From: Clostridium_AD sp050717635
Lineage (GTDB): Bacteria; Bacillota; Clostridia; Clostridiales; Clostridiaceae
Reading direction: 5' to 3'
DNA length: 64,000 nucleotides
NCBI RefSeq assembly: GCF_050717635.1
Contig: NZ_JBOITO010000036.1
Location: forward strand, 248,001 to 312,000
Part shown: positions 55,402-63,779 of the stretch, one piece after another
How the letters are laid out: each line of letters begins with the position of its first letter
Position numbering within the stretch: position 1 is the first letter of the stretch
Notes under the pieces: model-generated
Database searches by the model: none
What the model was told of the DNA's origin: nothing
Seen by the model: the letters and a program-made list of their open reading frames with translations, nothing else
Translations under genes and position numbers: made by a program

Positions 55402-55977
55402 TTAATTATTTAGTTCCCAGAGTTCAGATGCTGTTGTAGATACTGCCATAGCCCCTGAACTAATGGACTCCATTATCTCTATTTTTGTATTTATTAAACC
55501 ACCCGCAATTATGGGAAGATGTATCTCTTTTTCAAGAGATTTTATTATCTTGCTTGCAATACCAGGCATAACCTCAACTGCGTTAGGTGAAACTGCATTT
55601 ATATTCTTTATACCAGTTTTAAGTGATAGAGAATCTATAACAAATATTCTCTGAATGGTATATAAACCTAATTTATGTCCATATTTAATATTATTCTGTT
55701 TTGTTGTAATTATTCCAAAAGGATTTGCATATTCTTTAATAAATTCAATCCCCTTTTGATCACTTCTTAATCCATCTATCATATCTACATGAACAAACAC
55801 AACTTTACCAGCCTTTTTTAGTGTATCACATATATCTTTTACGTTTATAATTGAACCATAAAGTATAAATACAATTTGCACTTTACTCGTAATTATCTTT
55901 TGTAAGTCCTTCTCATTCCTAATTGCACCAACTACTGGATTTTCTATTAAAAGTTGTTCAAAAGAAAATTCATCCAT
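55402..55977 (-). CDS. glpP: Glycerol-3-phosphate responsive antiterminator
   Basis: 191 residues forming a GlpP-type TIM barrel: NPVVGAIRNEKDLQKI, FILYGSI, VFVHVDMIDGL, GIITTKQN, VEVMPGIASKII and LPIIAGGLIN. In B. subtilis GlpP with glycerol-3-P binds leader mRNAs and prevents termination. Two leader terminators here (before glpK and before glpA) are its likely targets. TTGGAGGC before the ATG at 55977 decides the start. Confidence 0.95.
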   Translation of the reverse strand: MDEFSFEQLLIENPVVGAIRNEKDLQKIITSKVQIVFILYGSIINVKDICDTLKKAGKVVFVHVDMIDGLRSDQKGIEFIKEYANPFGIITTKQNNIKYGHKLGLYTIQRIFVIDSLSLKTGIKNINAVSPNAVEVMPGIASKIIKSLEKEIHLPIIAGGLINTKIEIMESISSGAMAVSTTASELWELNN

Positions 55978-56084
55978 ACTATTGCCTCCAAGCTTATATT
56001 TATCCAAGCTTCATTGTTTTCCTACTTTTATTATTGCATATTCAATTGAAATAGTCAATAATTGTTGAAACTTCTAGTTTTTAG

Positions 56085-56456
56085 CTAAATTTCTTTGTCT
56101 TCAATTGTTCTAGTAGCAATAAAATTGACACCAGTGCCTGCAACGTTTTCTAAAATTATATCACCTATATTAATTGGAACATTTACCTTTATTCCCTTTA
56201 AAGCTTTTATACATATTTCAATTTTATCTTTTGGAACATCAGTTTCAGTTTTAACTGGAAGCATTATATCATCTCTACCAATTATCTCTACTGTGGAGGT
56301 TAAAATCCGTGTAGGATTGGTACATTCCTTTACTCCGTATTCTTGGCCTATCTTACAATTATTTCCTGTTATTTTCACTTCTTTATTATCACTGATTTCA
56401 GCAGTGAGAGCACATCCCATTGGGCATCCTATACATACAAGTTCTCTCTTTTCCAT
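56085..56456 (-). CDS. DUF1667 protein of the anaerobic glycerol-3-P dehydrogenase cluster
   Basis: 123 residues. Cysteines CIGCPMGC (about residues 8-13) and a later single C (NNCKIG) suggest a metal or FeS site. Proteins of this family regularly follow the glpA and glpB-like flavoprotein genes in Firmicutes and may play the part of the FeS subunit GlpC. That role is inference. GGAG eight bases before the ATG at 56456 decides the start; 5 bp after the preceding gene's end. Confidence 0.88.
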   Translation of the reverse strand: MEKRELVCIGCPMGCALTAEISDNKEVKITGNNCKIGQEYGVKECTNPTRILTSTVEIIGRDDIMLPVKTETDVPKDKIEICIKALKGIKVNVPINIGDIILENVAGTGVNFIATRTIEDKEI

Positions 56457-56461
56457 AGCTT

Positions 56462-57718
56462 TTACTCCTTCTCTATTTTTACTGTTATTTCCTTGCAATC
56501 AGGATATTTATCGAACATACTCTTGGAAATTTTTAATTCCTCCATTTCACCTGGAGCAAGTACTTTTTTCTTAATATGCATTACCCTAGTTTCGTCAAAA
56601 TATAAGGATACGTAATTTTCTTTAAAAACTTCTCCCACTCTAAATCTTATTATTATTGACTTGTCTACCTTTAAGGTATTAATTAACGATGGCACAGTAT
56701 ACCTTACGCCGCATTCTCCATTAACCTTAATATACTCTCCATCTCTTTTATCCCCTTTAACATAGGTTGCTGCTTTCCTACCTGCATTAGAACTTTCTAA
56801 GGATACATTATCAACTAAATCATGAACATGTAACCCATTGCCACAAGCAAATATTCCCTCTATGTTTGTTTCCATTGATTCATTTACAATTGGTCCACCA
56901 GTAACCTTCGATAATTCAACCCCTGCTGTTTTTGATAATTCATTTTCTGGAACTAAACCCACTGACAAAAGTAATGTATCACAGCTTATAAATTCCTCAG
57001 TTCCCTTAATTGGTGTTCTATTTTCATCAACCTTTGCAACAATTACTCCCTCTAGTCTATCTTTTCCTTTTATATTTATAATAGTATGACTAAGTTTTAG
57101 TGGAATATCGTAATCGTCTAGGCATTGAACAACATTTCTTTTTAAACCACTTGAATAAGGCATAAGTTCCACGACTGCCTTTACTGTCGCTCCTTCAAAG
57201 GTCATCCTTCTAGCCATTATTAGTCCAATATCACCAGAGCCTAGAATAACCACTTCCTTGCCAGGCATATATCCTTCAATATTAACAAACTTTTGAGCAG
57301 CACCTGCTGTTAGAATTCCTGCGCATCTGCTACCAGGTATATTTATAGCTCCACGAGGTCTTTCTCTACAGCCCATAGCCAAAATAATAGCTTTTGCCTT
57401 AATTTCCATAATTCCATTTTCATTAACTGCTGTGATAACTTTTTCCTTTGTTATTTCTAATACCATAGTATTCAAAGCGCGTTCAATCTTATACTCATTT
57501 ACTTTATCAATAAATCTACTAGCATATTCAGGTCCTGTAAGCTCCTCCTTGAAGGTATGAAGCCCGAATCCATTATGAATACACTGATTTAATATCCCAC
57601 CAAGTACATTTTCTCTTTCTAATATTAAAATATTTTCTATGCCTTCATCCCTGGCTGCTATTGCAGCTGCAAGCCCTGCAGGGCCTCCTCCAATTATAAC
57701 TATATCAATCTGCTTCAT
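56462..57718 (-). CDS. FAD/NAD(P) oxidoreductase next to glpA (GlpB-like role)
   Basis: 418 residues of the pyridine nucleotide-disulfide reductase type: DIVIIGGGPAGLAAAIAARD, the NAD-binding VVILGSGDIGLIMARRMTFE, and the second FAD motif EGIFACGNGLHVHDLVD. A C-terminal extension of ~70 residues follows. It probably passes electrons from the GlpA flavoprotein to NAD or another carrier. RBS AAGGAGGG; 34 bp after glpA. Confidence 0.9.
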   Translation of the reverse strand: MKQIDIVIIGGGPAGLAAAIAARDEGIENILILERENVLGGILNQCIHNGFGLHTFKEELTGPEYASRFIDKVNEYKIERALNTMVLEITKEKVITAVNENGIMEIKAKAIILAMGCRERPRGAINIPGSRCAGILTAGAAQKFVNIEGYMPGKEVVILGSGDIGLIMARRMTFEGATVKAVVELMPYSSGLKRNVVQCLDDYDIPLKLSHTIINIKGKDRLEGVIVAKVDENRTPIKGTEEFISCDTLLLSVGLVPENELSKTAGVELSKVTGGPIVNESMETNIEGIFACGNGLHVHDLVDNVSLESSNAGRKAATYVKGDKRDGEYIKVNGECGVRYTVPSLINTLKVDKSIIIRFRVGEVFKENYVSLYFDETRVMHIKKKVLAPGEMEELKISKSMFDKYPDCKEITVKIEKE

Positions 57719-57752
57719 AAATAACCCTCCTTATCCTATTGTAAAAACAGTT

Positions 57753-59192
57753 TTATAAATTCTCTTTATTTTCACCAATTACTAATTTAGAATTTTTCCC
57801 AAATTTTGTAATTTCTGTTAGAGGAAGATTTAATTCTTTACTTAAAATATCTACAATTCTTGAAGTGCAAAATCCTGCTTGACATCTTCCCATTCCAGCT
57901 CTCGTTCTAATTTTAATACCATCGAGAGTTTTAGCACCTAGAGGCCTTCTTATTGCATCTTTTATTTCGCCTTCAGTAACCACCTCACATCTGCACACTA
58001 TTCGTCCATATTCAGGATTACTCTTTATCAAAATATCCCTTTCCTTATTGCTAAGTTCTCTGAATTTAACAATTCCTTTTCTTATCTTTATAAAATTCTC
58101 TTTTGGAGTTGCCTTTAATATATCAGTTACAATAGAAATAACCATTTCTGCAATTGCTGGTGCAGAGGTTAACCCCGGTGAATCAATGCTTGCAACATTT
58201 ATAAACCCTGGTGAGCTCTTTACTTCACCTATTATAAAATCATTATCTTTAGTTTTGGCCCTTAGTCCTGAAAAAGAAGTAATTATTTGATTCGTCGGAA
58301 GATTTTTTACACTTAATTTAGCTTTGCTAATAATTTCATCTATTCCTTCTTTTGTAGTATCCAAATTAGTTTTATCTTCTACATCCACAGCATTGGGTCC
58401 CACAAGTAAATTGCCATCCACCGTGGGTGTAATTAAAACTCCTTTTCCAGCCTTTGTAGGTAACTGAAATATAGTTTTAGAAACTAGATTTCCAACAGCT
58501 TTATCAAATAAACAATACTCACCTTTTTTAGGCGTAATATCAAATTTCTCTTCAGAAACTAGATTGTTCATTACATCTGAATATAACCCAGCTGCATTTA
58601 CAATAATTTTGGTTTCTATAACTTCATCATCATTTATTGATAAACTATATCCATCATGATTTTTAACAATATTAACTATCTTAGACCCAAATTTAAATTC
58701 CACACCGTTTGCGAAAGCGTTTTCAGCCATGGCTATATTCATTTCATAAGGACAAACTATTCCACTTGTAGGCGCAAATAATGATGCTACTACATTTTCA
58801 GAAATGTTAGGTTCTATTTCTCTAGTTTGTGCCCCAGTTAATATCTGAAGATTAGGTACTCCATTTAATTCGCCTTGCTTCTTAAGTAGTTCTAATTCTT
58901 CTTTATGGCTTTCATCAAAGCACAAAATTAGAGAACCATTCTTTTTAAATGGAAAATCTAACTCCTTTGATAACCTATCAAACATAGAATTGCCCTTAGC
59001 ATTTAATTTACCTTTAATGGTATTTGGACCAGCATCATGACCAGCATGTACAATCGCACTGTTAGCTTTTGTTGTCCCGGAGGCTACATCTAATCCCTTA
59101 TCCACTACTATTACCTTTAAATTATATTTACTAATTTCCCTAGCAACGGAAGCACCTATAATTCCTGCACCTATAATTACTACATCATACAT
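57753..59192 (-). CDS. glpA: Anaerobic-type glycerol-3-phosphate dehydrogenase flavoprotein
   Basis: 479 residues. The N-terminal DAO-type FAD domain begins YDVVIIGAGIIGASVAREIS; SAIVHAGHDAGPNTIKGKLN and SSPGFINVASIDSPGLTSAP are typical of the GlpA/LhgO family. A C-terminal BFD-like [2Fe-2S] domain (about 400-470) has CRCEVV and GRCQAGFC, four cysteines to hold the cluster. It oxidises glycerol-3-P to dihydroxyacetone phosphate. First gene of the glycerol cluster; its leader has the second GlpP-type terminator. RBS GGAGGG. Confidence 0.9.
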   Translation of the reverse strand: MYDVVIIGAGIIGASVAREISKYNLKVIVVDKGLDVASGTTKANSAIVHAGHDAGPNTIKGKLNAKGNSMFDRLSKELDFPFKKNGSLILCFDESHKEELELLKKQGELNGVPNLQILTGAQTREIEPNISENVVASLFAPTSGIVCPYEMNIAMAENAFANGVEFKFGSKIVNIVKNHDGYSLSINDDEVIETKIIVNAAGLYSDVMNNLVSEEKFDITPKKGEYCLFDKAVGNLVSKTIFQLPTKAGKGVLITPTVDGNLLVGPNAVDVEDKTNLDTTKEGIDEIISKAKLSVKNLPTNQIITSFSGLRAKTKDNDFIIGEVKSSPGFINVASIDSPGLTSAPAIAEMVISIVTDILKATPKENFIKIRKGIVKFRELSNKERDILIKSNPEYGRIVCRCEVVTEGEIKDAIRRPLGAKTLDGIKIRTRAGMGRCQAGFCTSRIVDILSKELNLPLTEITKFGKNSKLVIGENKENL

Positions 59193-59245
59193 TAAATAAT
59201 CCCTCCTAGCATCTACTTATAACCTGCTTCGAAAAATAAAAGGAC

Positions 59246-59289
59246 AAAAAAAACCACAACTAAAGCGTAAACTCTAATTGTGGCTCTCA
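59246..59289 (-). promoter_or_regulatory. Leader terminator before glpA, likely GlpP target
   Basis: On the minus strand TGAGAGCC overlaps the stem CCACAATTAGAG / CTTTAGTTGTGG (12 bp with two G-U pairs), followed by eight T, 54 bp before glpA. It is placed and built like the glpK leader element and shares TGAGAGCC with it. Confidence 0.72.
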
Positions 59290-59377
59290 ATATCTCGGCC
59301 ATAAATATTTCATTAATTTAATAATAACACAGATTACTTTAGAAGTCTAGTAGTAAATACAATTTTAATCCAAATTA

Positions 59378-59644
59378 TCAGTCTTTAATGTATTTATTAA
59401 TTGTAGCTGCACCTTCTTCGTTTGCATGATAGTAAACCCTTAAGTTATCTGTTTTATCCATTTCAAATCTTGTTTCTTCAAGAAGGCCATTAGCCTCAGC
59501 TGTCATTAACGCTGAGATTACATCTTCTCTGTTAAGTGCTTTGAAGTTACCATATTCGCCTTTTAAAACTTCAATAACATCTTCTGCACAAGCTTCTTTA
59601 ACTTTGGTAAAATGTTTTAAAATCGCATAATTAAGCGCTTTCAT
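59378..59644 (-). CDS. Small protein coupled to the DMT transporter, winged-helix-like
   Basis: 88 residues. AILKHFTKVKEACAEDVIEV and LNREDVISALMTAEANGLLE suggest a winged-helix fold, with a beta wing in RFEMDKTDNLRVYYHANEEG. It is unlikely to be secreted. AAGGAGGTAAG before the ATG, and a 14-bp overlap with the transporter gene, show co-translation. A regulatory or accessory role is inference. Confidence 0.8.
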   Translation of the reverse strand: MKALNYAILKHFTKVKEACAEDVIEVLKGEYGNFKALNREDVISALMTAEANGLLEETRFEMDKTDNLRVYYHANEEGAATINKYIKD

Positions 59645-60737
59645 ACTTACTTACCTCCTTTTTTTTGAATAAGTCCATTGGATTCATAGCAATTACTAAT
59701 ATACCAAATACCATTAATAGGGCAGCAATCCAAACGATAGGAGGTAACGCCCAACCTTCCATACCTGCGAATACTCCAAGAATTATCCAGCAGCAGAACG
59801 GTCCCCAAAATGAGAATGTACCATTACATGCCATGCCAAGAGCTGCACCACACATACTATTACCTCTATACCAGGTCATATATGAAACGAAGGCACAAAA
59901 ACCACTTATAACAAACCAAATCATAGCAGGACCACTTGAGAATGCCTGAACAACAAGGCTAGTTGAAACCTTCATACCACCTGCCATCATACCGAAAAGT
60001 GGAACTAAAATGATTAAGTTTGAAACACCTGATACTGTCTGACGAATAGCAATACCAATTTCAGCGTCAATCATAGATGTACCATAACCAGCTACACAAC
60101 CTTCAAATCCCCAACCAAGTGCTGCGATAAAAGCAATACTAATGCCTAGGAACATACCTTTTGGTGCATCTCGACCTATACTTGCACTACCAATCATAAA
60201 ACTAGCAAAAACACAAATAGCTATACCTAACACCATACGCCTGCTTAATTTTTGTTTGTATAATACTCTACCTAAAATAGCTCCAATAGCTGGGCAAAGA
60301 GCAGTAATAGGAATAACTATTGAACCAGCCATCTGAAGCCCAACAACATATGCTGTGCTAGAAATAGGACCGCCTACAAGAGCTGCTAAAATCATCACAC
60401 GACCTGGAGTGGTGTGAATACATCTAAAGAAATCTCCAAGCTTCCCTCTAACACCTGCATAAACTAATGCCCATATAGCACTTAACGCATCATTTACCGC
60501 ACTACCAATTGAACCTAGTAAAAATGTTATAGCAAAAACAGATAGACCAGCTGTGTTTGCACCATACCAATCACCCCAAACCCCCTTAGACATACCCAAT
60601 GTCATAAATGCTGAATAGAATCCATACATAACACCTGAGAATAAAGCAATCCTAATACCTTTTTTGTAAAATTGTGATGATAACTTGTTTTTAGCAGCAA
60701 CTGCAGTGGCATTAACTGCTTCTGTAACCTCGCTCAT
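59631..60737 (-). CDS. DMT/EamA-like membrane transporter
   Basis: About 368 residues with about ten hydrophobic helices in two halves, the layout of the drug/metabolite transporter superfamily. GPISSTAYVVGLQMAGSIVI and TALCPAIGAILGRVLYKQKL resemble the first EamA repeat, and LGMACNGTFSFWGPFCCWII the second. Substrate unknown; the neighbouring choline-kinase-like gene makes a small amine or alcohol possible. GGGAGG before the ATG at 60737 decides the start. The upstream region has a cre-like site and a -24/-12 promoter candidate. Confidence 0.85.
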   Translation of the reverse strand: MSEVTEAVNATAVAAKNKLSSQFYKKGIRIALFSGVMYGFYSAFMTLGMSKGVWGDWYGANTAGLSVFAITFLLGSIGSAVNDALSAIWALVYAGVRGKLGDFFRCIHTTPGRVMILAALVGGPISSTAYVVGLQMAGSIVIPITALCPAIGAILGRVLYKQKLSRRMVLGIAICVFASFMIGSASIGRDAPKGMFLGISIAFIAALGWGFEGCVAGYGTSMIDAEIGIAIRQTVSGVSNLIILVPLFGMMAGGMKVSTSLVVQAFSSGPAMIWFVISGFCAFVSYMTWYRGNSMCGAALGMACNGTFSFWGPFCCWIILGVFAGMEGWALPPIVWIAALLMVFGILVIAMNPMDLFKKKEVSKYESA

Positions 60738-60758
60738 AAACAAAACCTCCCTTTTTAT

Positions 60759-60772
60759 TAAAAACGTTTTCA
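60759..60772 (-). promoter_or_regulatory. cre-like CcpA site in the transporter leader
   Basis: TAAAAACGTTTTCA matches the cre consensus with one mismatch and lies 22 bp upstream of the transporter start, where bound CcpA would block transcription. Confidence 0.5.
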
Positions 60773-60866
60773 TTAACAATATATTAGTGCTTAGAAAACC
60801 ATTTGACTTTATGTTAATAATAACTTAAGAAGCCATTTTTTCATGGCATAAAGTGCAATTTTTTAC

Positions 60867-60882
60867 TGCATTATATCCGCCA
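60867..60882 (-). promoter_or_regulatory. Sigma-54-like (-24/-12) promoter candidate for the transporter
   Basis: On the minus strand TGGCGGATATAATGCA fits TGGCACGNNNNTTGCW with GG and GC exactly 10 bp apart. No -35 box suits the embedded TATAAT. Copies of a TTGTAC-core motif (60895-60904 and 60912-60925) and the palindrome GTCTTAATTAAGAC (60927-60940) lie upstream. This is the content of the otherwise gene-free stretch 60738-61091, together with the terminator at 60984-61046. Confidence 0.45.
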
Positions 60883-60983
60883 GTTTTTTTAAGTTTTTGT
60901 ACTATCGTTACTTTATTGTACTAATAGTCTTAATTAAGACATCCTCAGTTAAGAAGATAATTCCTTTCCCCAATTTTCATCAT

Positions 60984-61046
60984 AAAAAATACACCCCATT
61001 GAAACGGACACAACTCTTTTTTAGTTGTGCCCATTCAATGGAGTGT
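60984..61046 (-). terminator. Terminator of the choline-kinase-like gene
   Basis: On the minus strand a long imperfect stem (ACACTCCATTGAA... against ...TTCAATGGGGTGT, with AGTTGTG/CACAACT inside) is followed by ATTTTTT. Confidence 0.88.
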
Positions 61047-61091
61047 AGTTCAGATATCAAAACACATTTTCTCTAGCACCGCTATGACTAC

Positions 61092-62006
61092 CTAATTCTT
61101 TACCATATCGGCAATAGAATAATCTGATGAAACAGTAATCGCCTTAACATTCTTCTGAAAGCGTTCGTATCTAATACTGCAATAATCCAGAAAATCGTCA
61201 CCGCTGTAGTGTCTAATCATTGCCCATACCATCCAAAGCAAATCCTGCGCTACCATATAGCATTTTATTTTTAATATTTCTTCAGCTGTCAACCCTTGGT
61301 CATAGTAGCCTAAAAGAAAATATTCAATTGCCTCTTCGTTTAGTCTGGATTCAAGAATATACGCAGCCACATCCCAGCTTGGGTCGTTCATTCCAGAATA
61401 TTCCCAGTCTACAAGGTAAGTTCTACCATTGCCATCCACCACAAAATTTTCGGGCACTGTGTCGTTATGACATGGAACAGAAATTGTATTTTTGATATTT
61501 TTTTGCATAAAATCAAGCAATTGTTTTTTTAATACAGTATAGTCAAAGAAAAAACCGCCCTTAAGCTCTTGAATAATGTTTTCGTATTTAGTAAGCTCCA
61601 TTTGCCAATCGAAGGAATTAGGAAAATGTTTTAGGCTAGAATGGGTTTTTTTCAGTAGGTCAGAAACGGCATTAAGATTTGTTAGAGAGCTTGGGTCTGT
61701 TTGAGCAATGTTTTTGCTATTTTTAATGTATATACAAATTTTAATCCCGCTAACCTCATCAAAACAAACACACTCAGAATTTATACCAAATTCCGAAGCG
61801 ATGCGATTGTTCTCTTTTTCAATTTTCCGATCGATCATTAGGTTAGTCATGCCACCAGGTTGGCGAACAACGTACTCAATTCCCTTGATATTCATAAGGT
61901 AATTGTAATTGGTAAGTCCTCCTGCGAAACGTGATTTGTCGAATATAATGCTATCATCCTTAAAAACGAGACGCAATTTTTCTTGTACTAATTCTTCCAT
62001 TTTCAT
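61092..62006 (-). CDS. Choline/ethanolamine kinase-like phosphotransferase (LicA type)
   Basis: About 304 residues with the protein-kinase-like phosphotransferase fold. N-terminal FAGGLTNYNYLMNIKGIEYV and RQPGGMTNLMI, Brenner motif SVPCHNDTVPENFVVDGNGR (catalytic HND), and YLVDWEYSGMNDPSWDVAAY (metal-binding D). LicA homologues phosphorylate choline for surface decoration or lipid synthesis; no licB/licC partner is evident here except possibly the DMT transporter. GGTGGA seven bases before the ATG at 62006 decides the start over a GTG at 62021. Own terminator. Confidence 0.9.
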   Translation of the reverse strand: MKMEELVQEKLRLVFKDDSIIFDKSRFAGGLTNYNYLMNIKGIEYVVRQPGGMTNLMIDRKIEKENNRIASEFGINSECVCFDEVSGIKICIYIKNSKNIAQTDPSSLTNLNAVSDLLKKTHSSLKHFPNSFDWQMELTKYENIIQELKGGFFFDYTVLKKQLLDFMQKNIKNTISVPCHNDTVPENFVVDGNGRTYLVDWEYSGMNDPSWDVAAYILESRLNEEAIEYFLLGYYDQGLTAEEILKIKCYMVAQDLLWMVWAMIRHYSGDDFLDYCSIRYERFQKNVKAITVSSDYSIADMVKN

Positions 62007-62397
62007 TAATAATTCCACCACACATATTTTAATCTATTATTTTCTTTACTTTTGAATTTCGCTTTAGTGTAAATTTTCTTCACAATTCCTACTAACAGCC
62101 CCTAATATTTAGTATCTACAGTCTATTATACTGATTCCTAATAGTAAAGGGTATTTTCGCGAAACAAATGTTGAATATATTATTATTATATCACATTATC
62201 ATCTCAAAAAAGATAAAAAGAAAAAATCATACTTTTGAAGTAGCTATTGTTCAAGAAAAACAATATTGTACAATATCGGATTTTAACTGGTTACAATAGT
62301 GCTAAAACTATATATTAAATCTGCAATAAAGTAGTTATTCTGTATGATATCATATATTATGAGTTTACTGTAGCGTCAAAAATAGGAGGTCCATATT
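62007..62397. other. Divergent regulatory region between the kinase and dehydrogenase genes
   Basis: 391 bp without a convincing gene. It holds a perfect palindrome ATATTGTACAATAT (62263-62276), a looser TATTGT/ACAATA repeat just before it, and the -24/-12-like element at 62288-62303. The rest is AT-rich. Confidence 0.6.
62288..62303 (+). promoter_or_regulatory. Sigma-54-like (-24/-12) promoter candidate for the alcohol dehydrogenase
   Basis: TGGTTACAATAGTGCT has GG and GC at the exact -24/-12 spacing and ends TGCT as in the consensus; the CAC part is not matched. The palindrome ATATTGTACAATAT lies 11 bp upstream. A sigma-A reading (TTGTAC, 19 bp, TACAAT) is poorer but possible. Confidence 0.4.
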
Positions 62398-63537
62398 ATG
62401 GAAGATAAGTTTAAACTGAAGTCCAAGGTTTATTTTAATAAGGACTCTATGCACCTTTTAGAACAGGTTAAAGGTACTAGAGCATTTATTGTCTCGGACT
62501 CTATAATGGAAACGCTGGGATATCTGAAAACTGCCGTAGATTACCTAAGCAAAGCGGGAATAAGTTCCATTGTTTTTTCTGGAGTACGCCCAGATCCAGA
62601 TGTTAAAGTAATTACAGAGGGATTGAAACTATATGAGGAAAGCAATGCAGATGTCCTTGTTGCAATTGGCGGGGGTTCTGCCATCGATACAGCCAAGGGA
62701 ATTCTGTATTTTTCTTGGAAGTTAAAAAGTGTAGCGGGTAGTGAAATGAAAAAACCTCTGTTTATTGCGATTCCCTCCACAAGTGGAACAGGGTCGGAAG
62801 TAACGGACTTCACCGTTATTACTTCTGAGGGTACAAAGTTGTGTATCGTAGATGAGTTTATAGCGCCAGACATCGCTATACTCGACTCTACCTGTATCCA
62901 ACATGTTCCCCAGCGTGTGGTTGTGGATACTGGCATAGATGTTCTAGTTCATGCCGTTGAAGCATATGTTTCCACAAATGCAACGGACTTTACAGATGCT
63001 CTTGCGGAAAAAGCAATCAAACTGATTTTCGAAAACATTGAGAAACTTTACAAGGACCCCAAGGATCCAGATGCCAGAGATCGTGTGCAAAACGCTTCTT
63101 GCATGGCAGGAATGGCATTTACAAATTCAAACCTTGGTATAAATCACAGCCTGGCTCATGCCCTAGGAGCGACTTTCCACATTTCCCACGGCCGCTCCAA
63201 TGCGATTTTACTTAATGCGGTGATGGAATACAACGCCGACTTAAGAGGAAGTGCCAACGTTTATGCTGCAGAAAGATACGCAAAACTGGCAACTATTCTG
63301 CAGCTTCCTGCTCGGACGCCACGTGAAGGAACTGTGAATTTCATACAGGCTGTAGGTAAGCTGAAAAAAATTCTAGGGATAGAAGTGAATATTCGGATGC
63401 TTGGAGTTGATCAGAATGAGTTTGAAATTGCTTTAGATCATATGTCCGAAACAGCCATGTTGGATCGTTGTACCCCAACTAATCCTAAACAACCTTCTAA
63501 AGAAGAACTTATTGGTATTTATCAAAAATGCTATTAA
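62398..63537 (+). CDS. Iron-containing alcohol dehydrogenase (PduQ/EutG-like)
   Basis: 379 residues of the type III (iron) alcohol dehydrogenases. NAD-binding GGGSAIDTAKGI and IPSTSGTGSEVTDFTVI. Iron ligands are D and H in VVVDTGIDVLVHAVEAYVS and two H in NHSLAHALGATFHISHGRSN. It reduces short aldehydes (propanal, acetaldehyde) to alcohols with NADH or the reverse. RBS AGGAGG. Its GC is somewhat higher than its neighbours, hinting at a different history. Monocistronic; possible sigma-54 promoter. A PocR-domain regulator gene follows. Confidence 0.92.
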   Translation: MEDKFKLKSKVYFNKDSMHLLEQVKGTRAFIVSDSIMETLGYLKTAVDYLSKAGISSIVFSGVRPDPDVKVITEGLKLYEESNADVLVAIGGGSAIDTAKGILYFSWKLKSVAGSEMKKPLFIAIPSTSGTGSEVTDFTVITSEGTKLCIVDEFIAPDIAILDSTCIQHVPQRVVVDTGIDVLVHAVEAYVSTNATDFTDALAEKAIKLIFENIEKLYKDPKDPDARDRVQNASCMAGMAFTNSNLGINHSLAHALGATFHISHGRSNAILLNAVMEYNADLRGSANVYAAERYAKLATILQLPARTPREGTVNFIQAVGKLKKILGIEVNIRMLGVDQNEFEIALDHMSETAMLDRCTPTNPKQPSKEELIGIYQKCY

Positions 63538-63568
63538 CAAATATCCAAAACCATTAATGGTTAGCAAT

Positions 63569-63613
63569 AAAAAGAGGTTGAAACTTAGAAATCTGAGTTT
63601 CAACCTCTTTTTT
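63569..63613 (+). terminator. Terminator of the alcohol dehydrogenase gene
   Basis: AAAAGAGGTTGAAACT and AGTTTCAACCTCTTTT form a 16-bp stem followed by TT and then CAATAAA. Confidence 0.88.
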
Positions 63614-63779
63614 CAATAAAACACCTGTCAAAACATAATATAGGTTGTTTACTATTATAGCTTTATACCTTATAATAGTATAAGATATGCACAGACTTGA
63701 AGGAAAATTGTAACCCATAGAATTTCAATAATTCATTTGTTAAAAATAAATTGCATGGTAGAAAAGGTGGGCTAAAAGC

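Noticed and set aside
56095..56574. A 159-codon open frame on the + strand opposite the DUF1667 and flavoprotein genes
   Set aside because: It is antisense to two well-supported genes, has no RBS, and its composition mirrors their codons; it is a shadow frame.
62541..62936. A 131-codon open frame on the - strand inside the alcohol dehydrogenase gene
   Set aside because: No RBS and fully antisense to a gene with intact family motifs.
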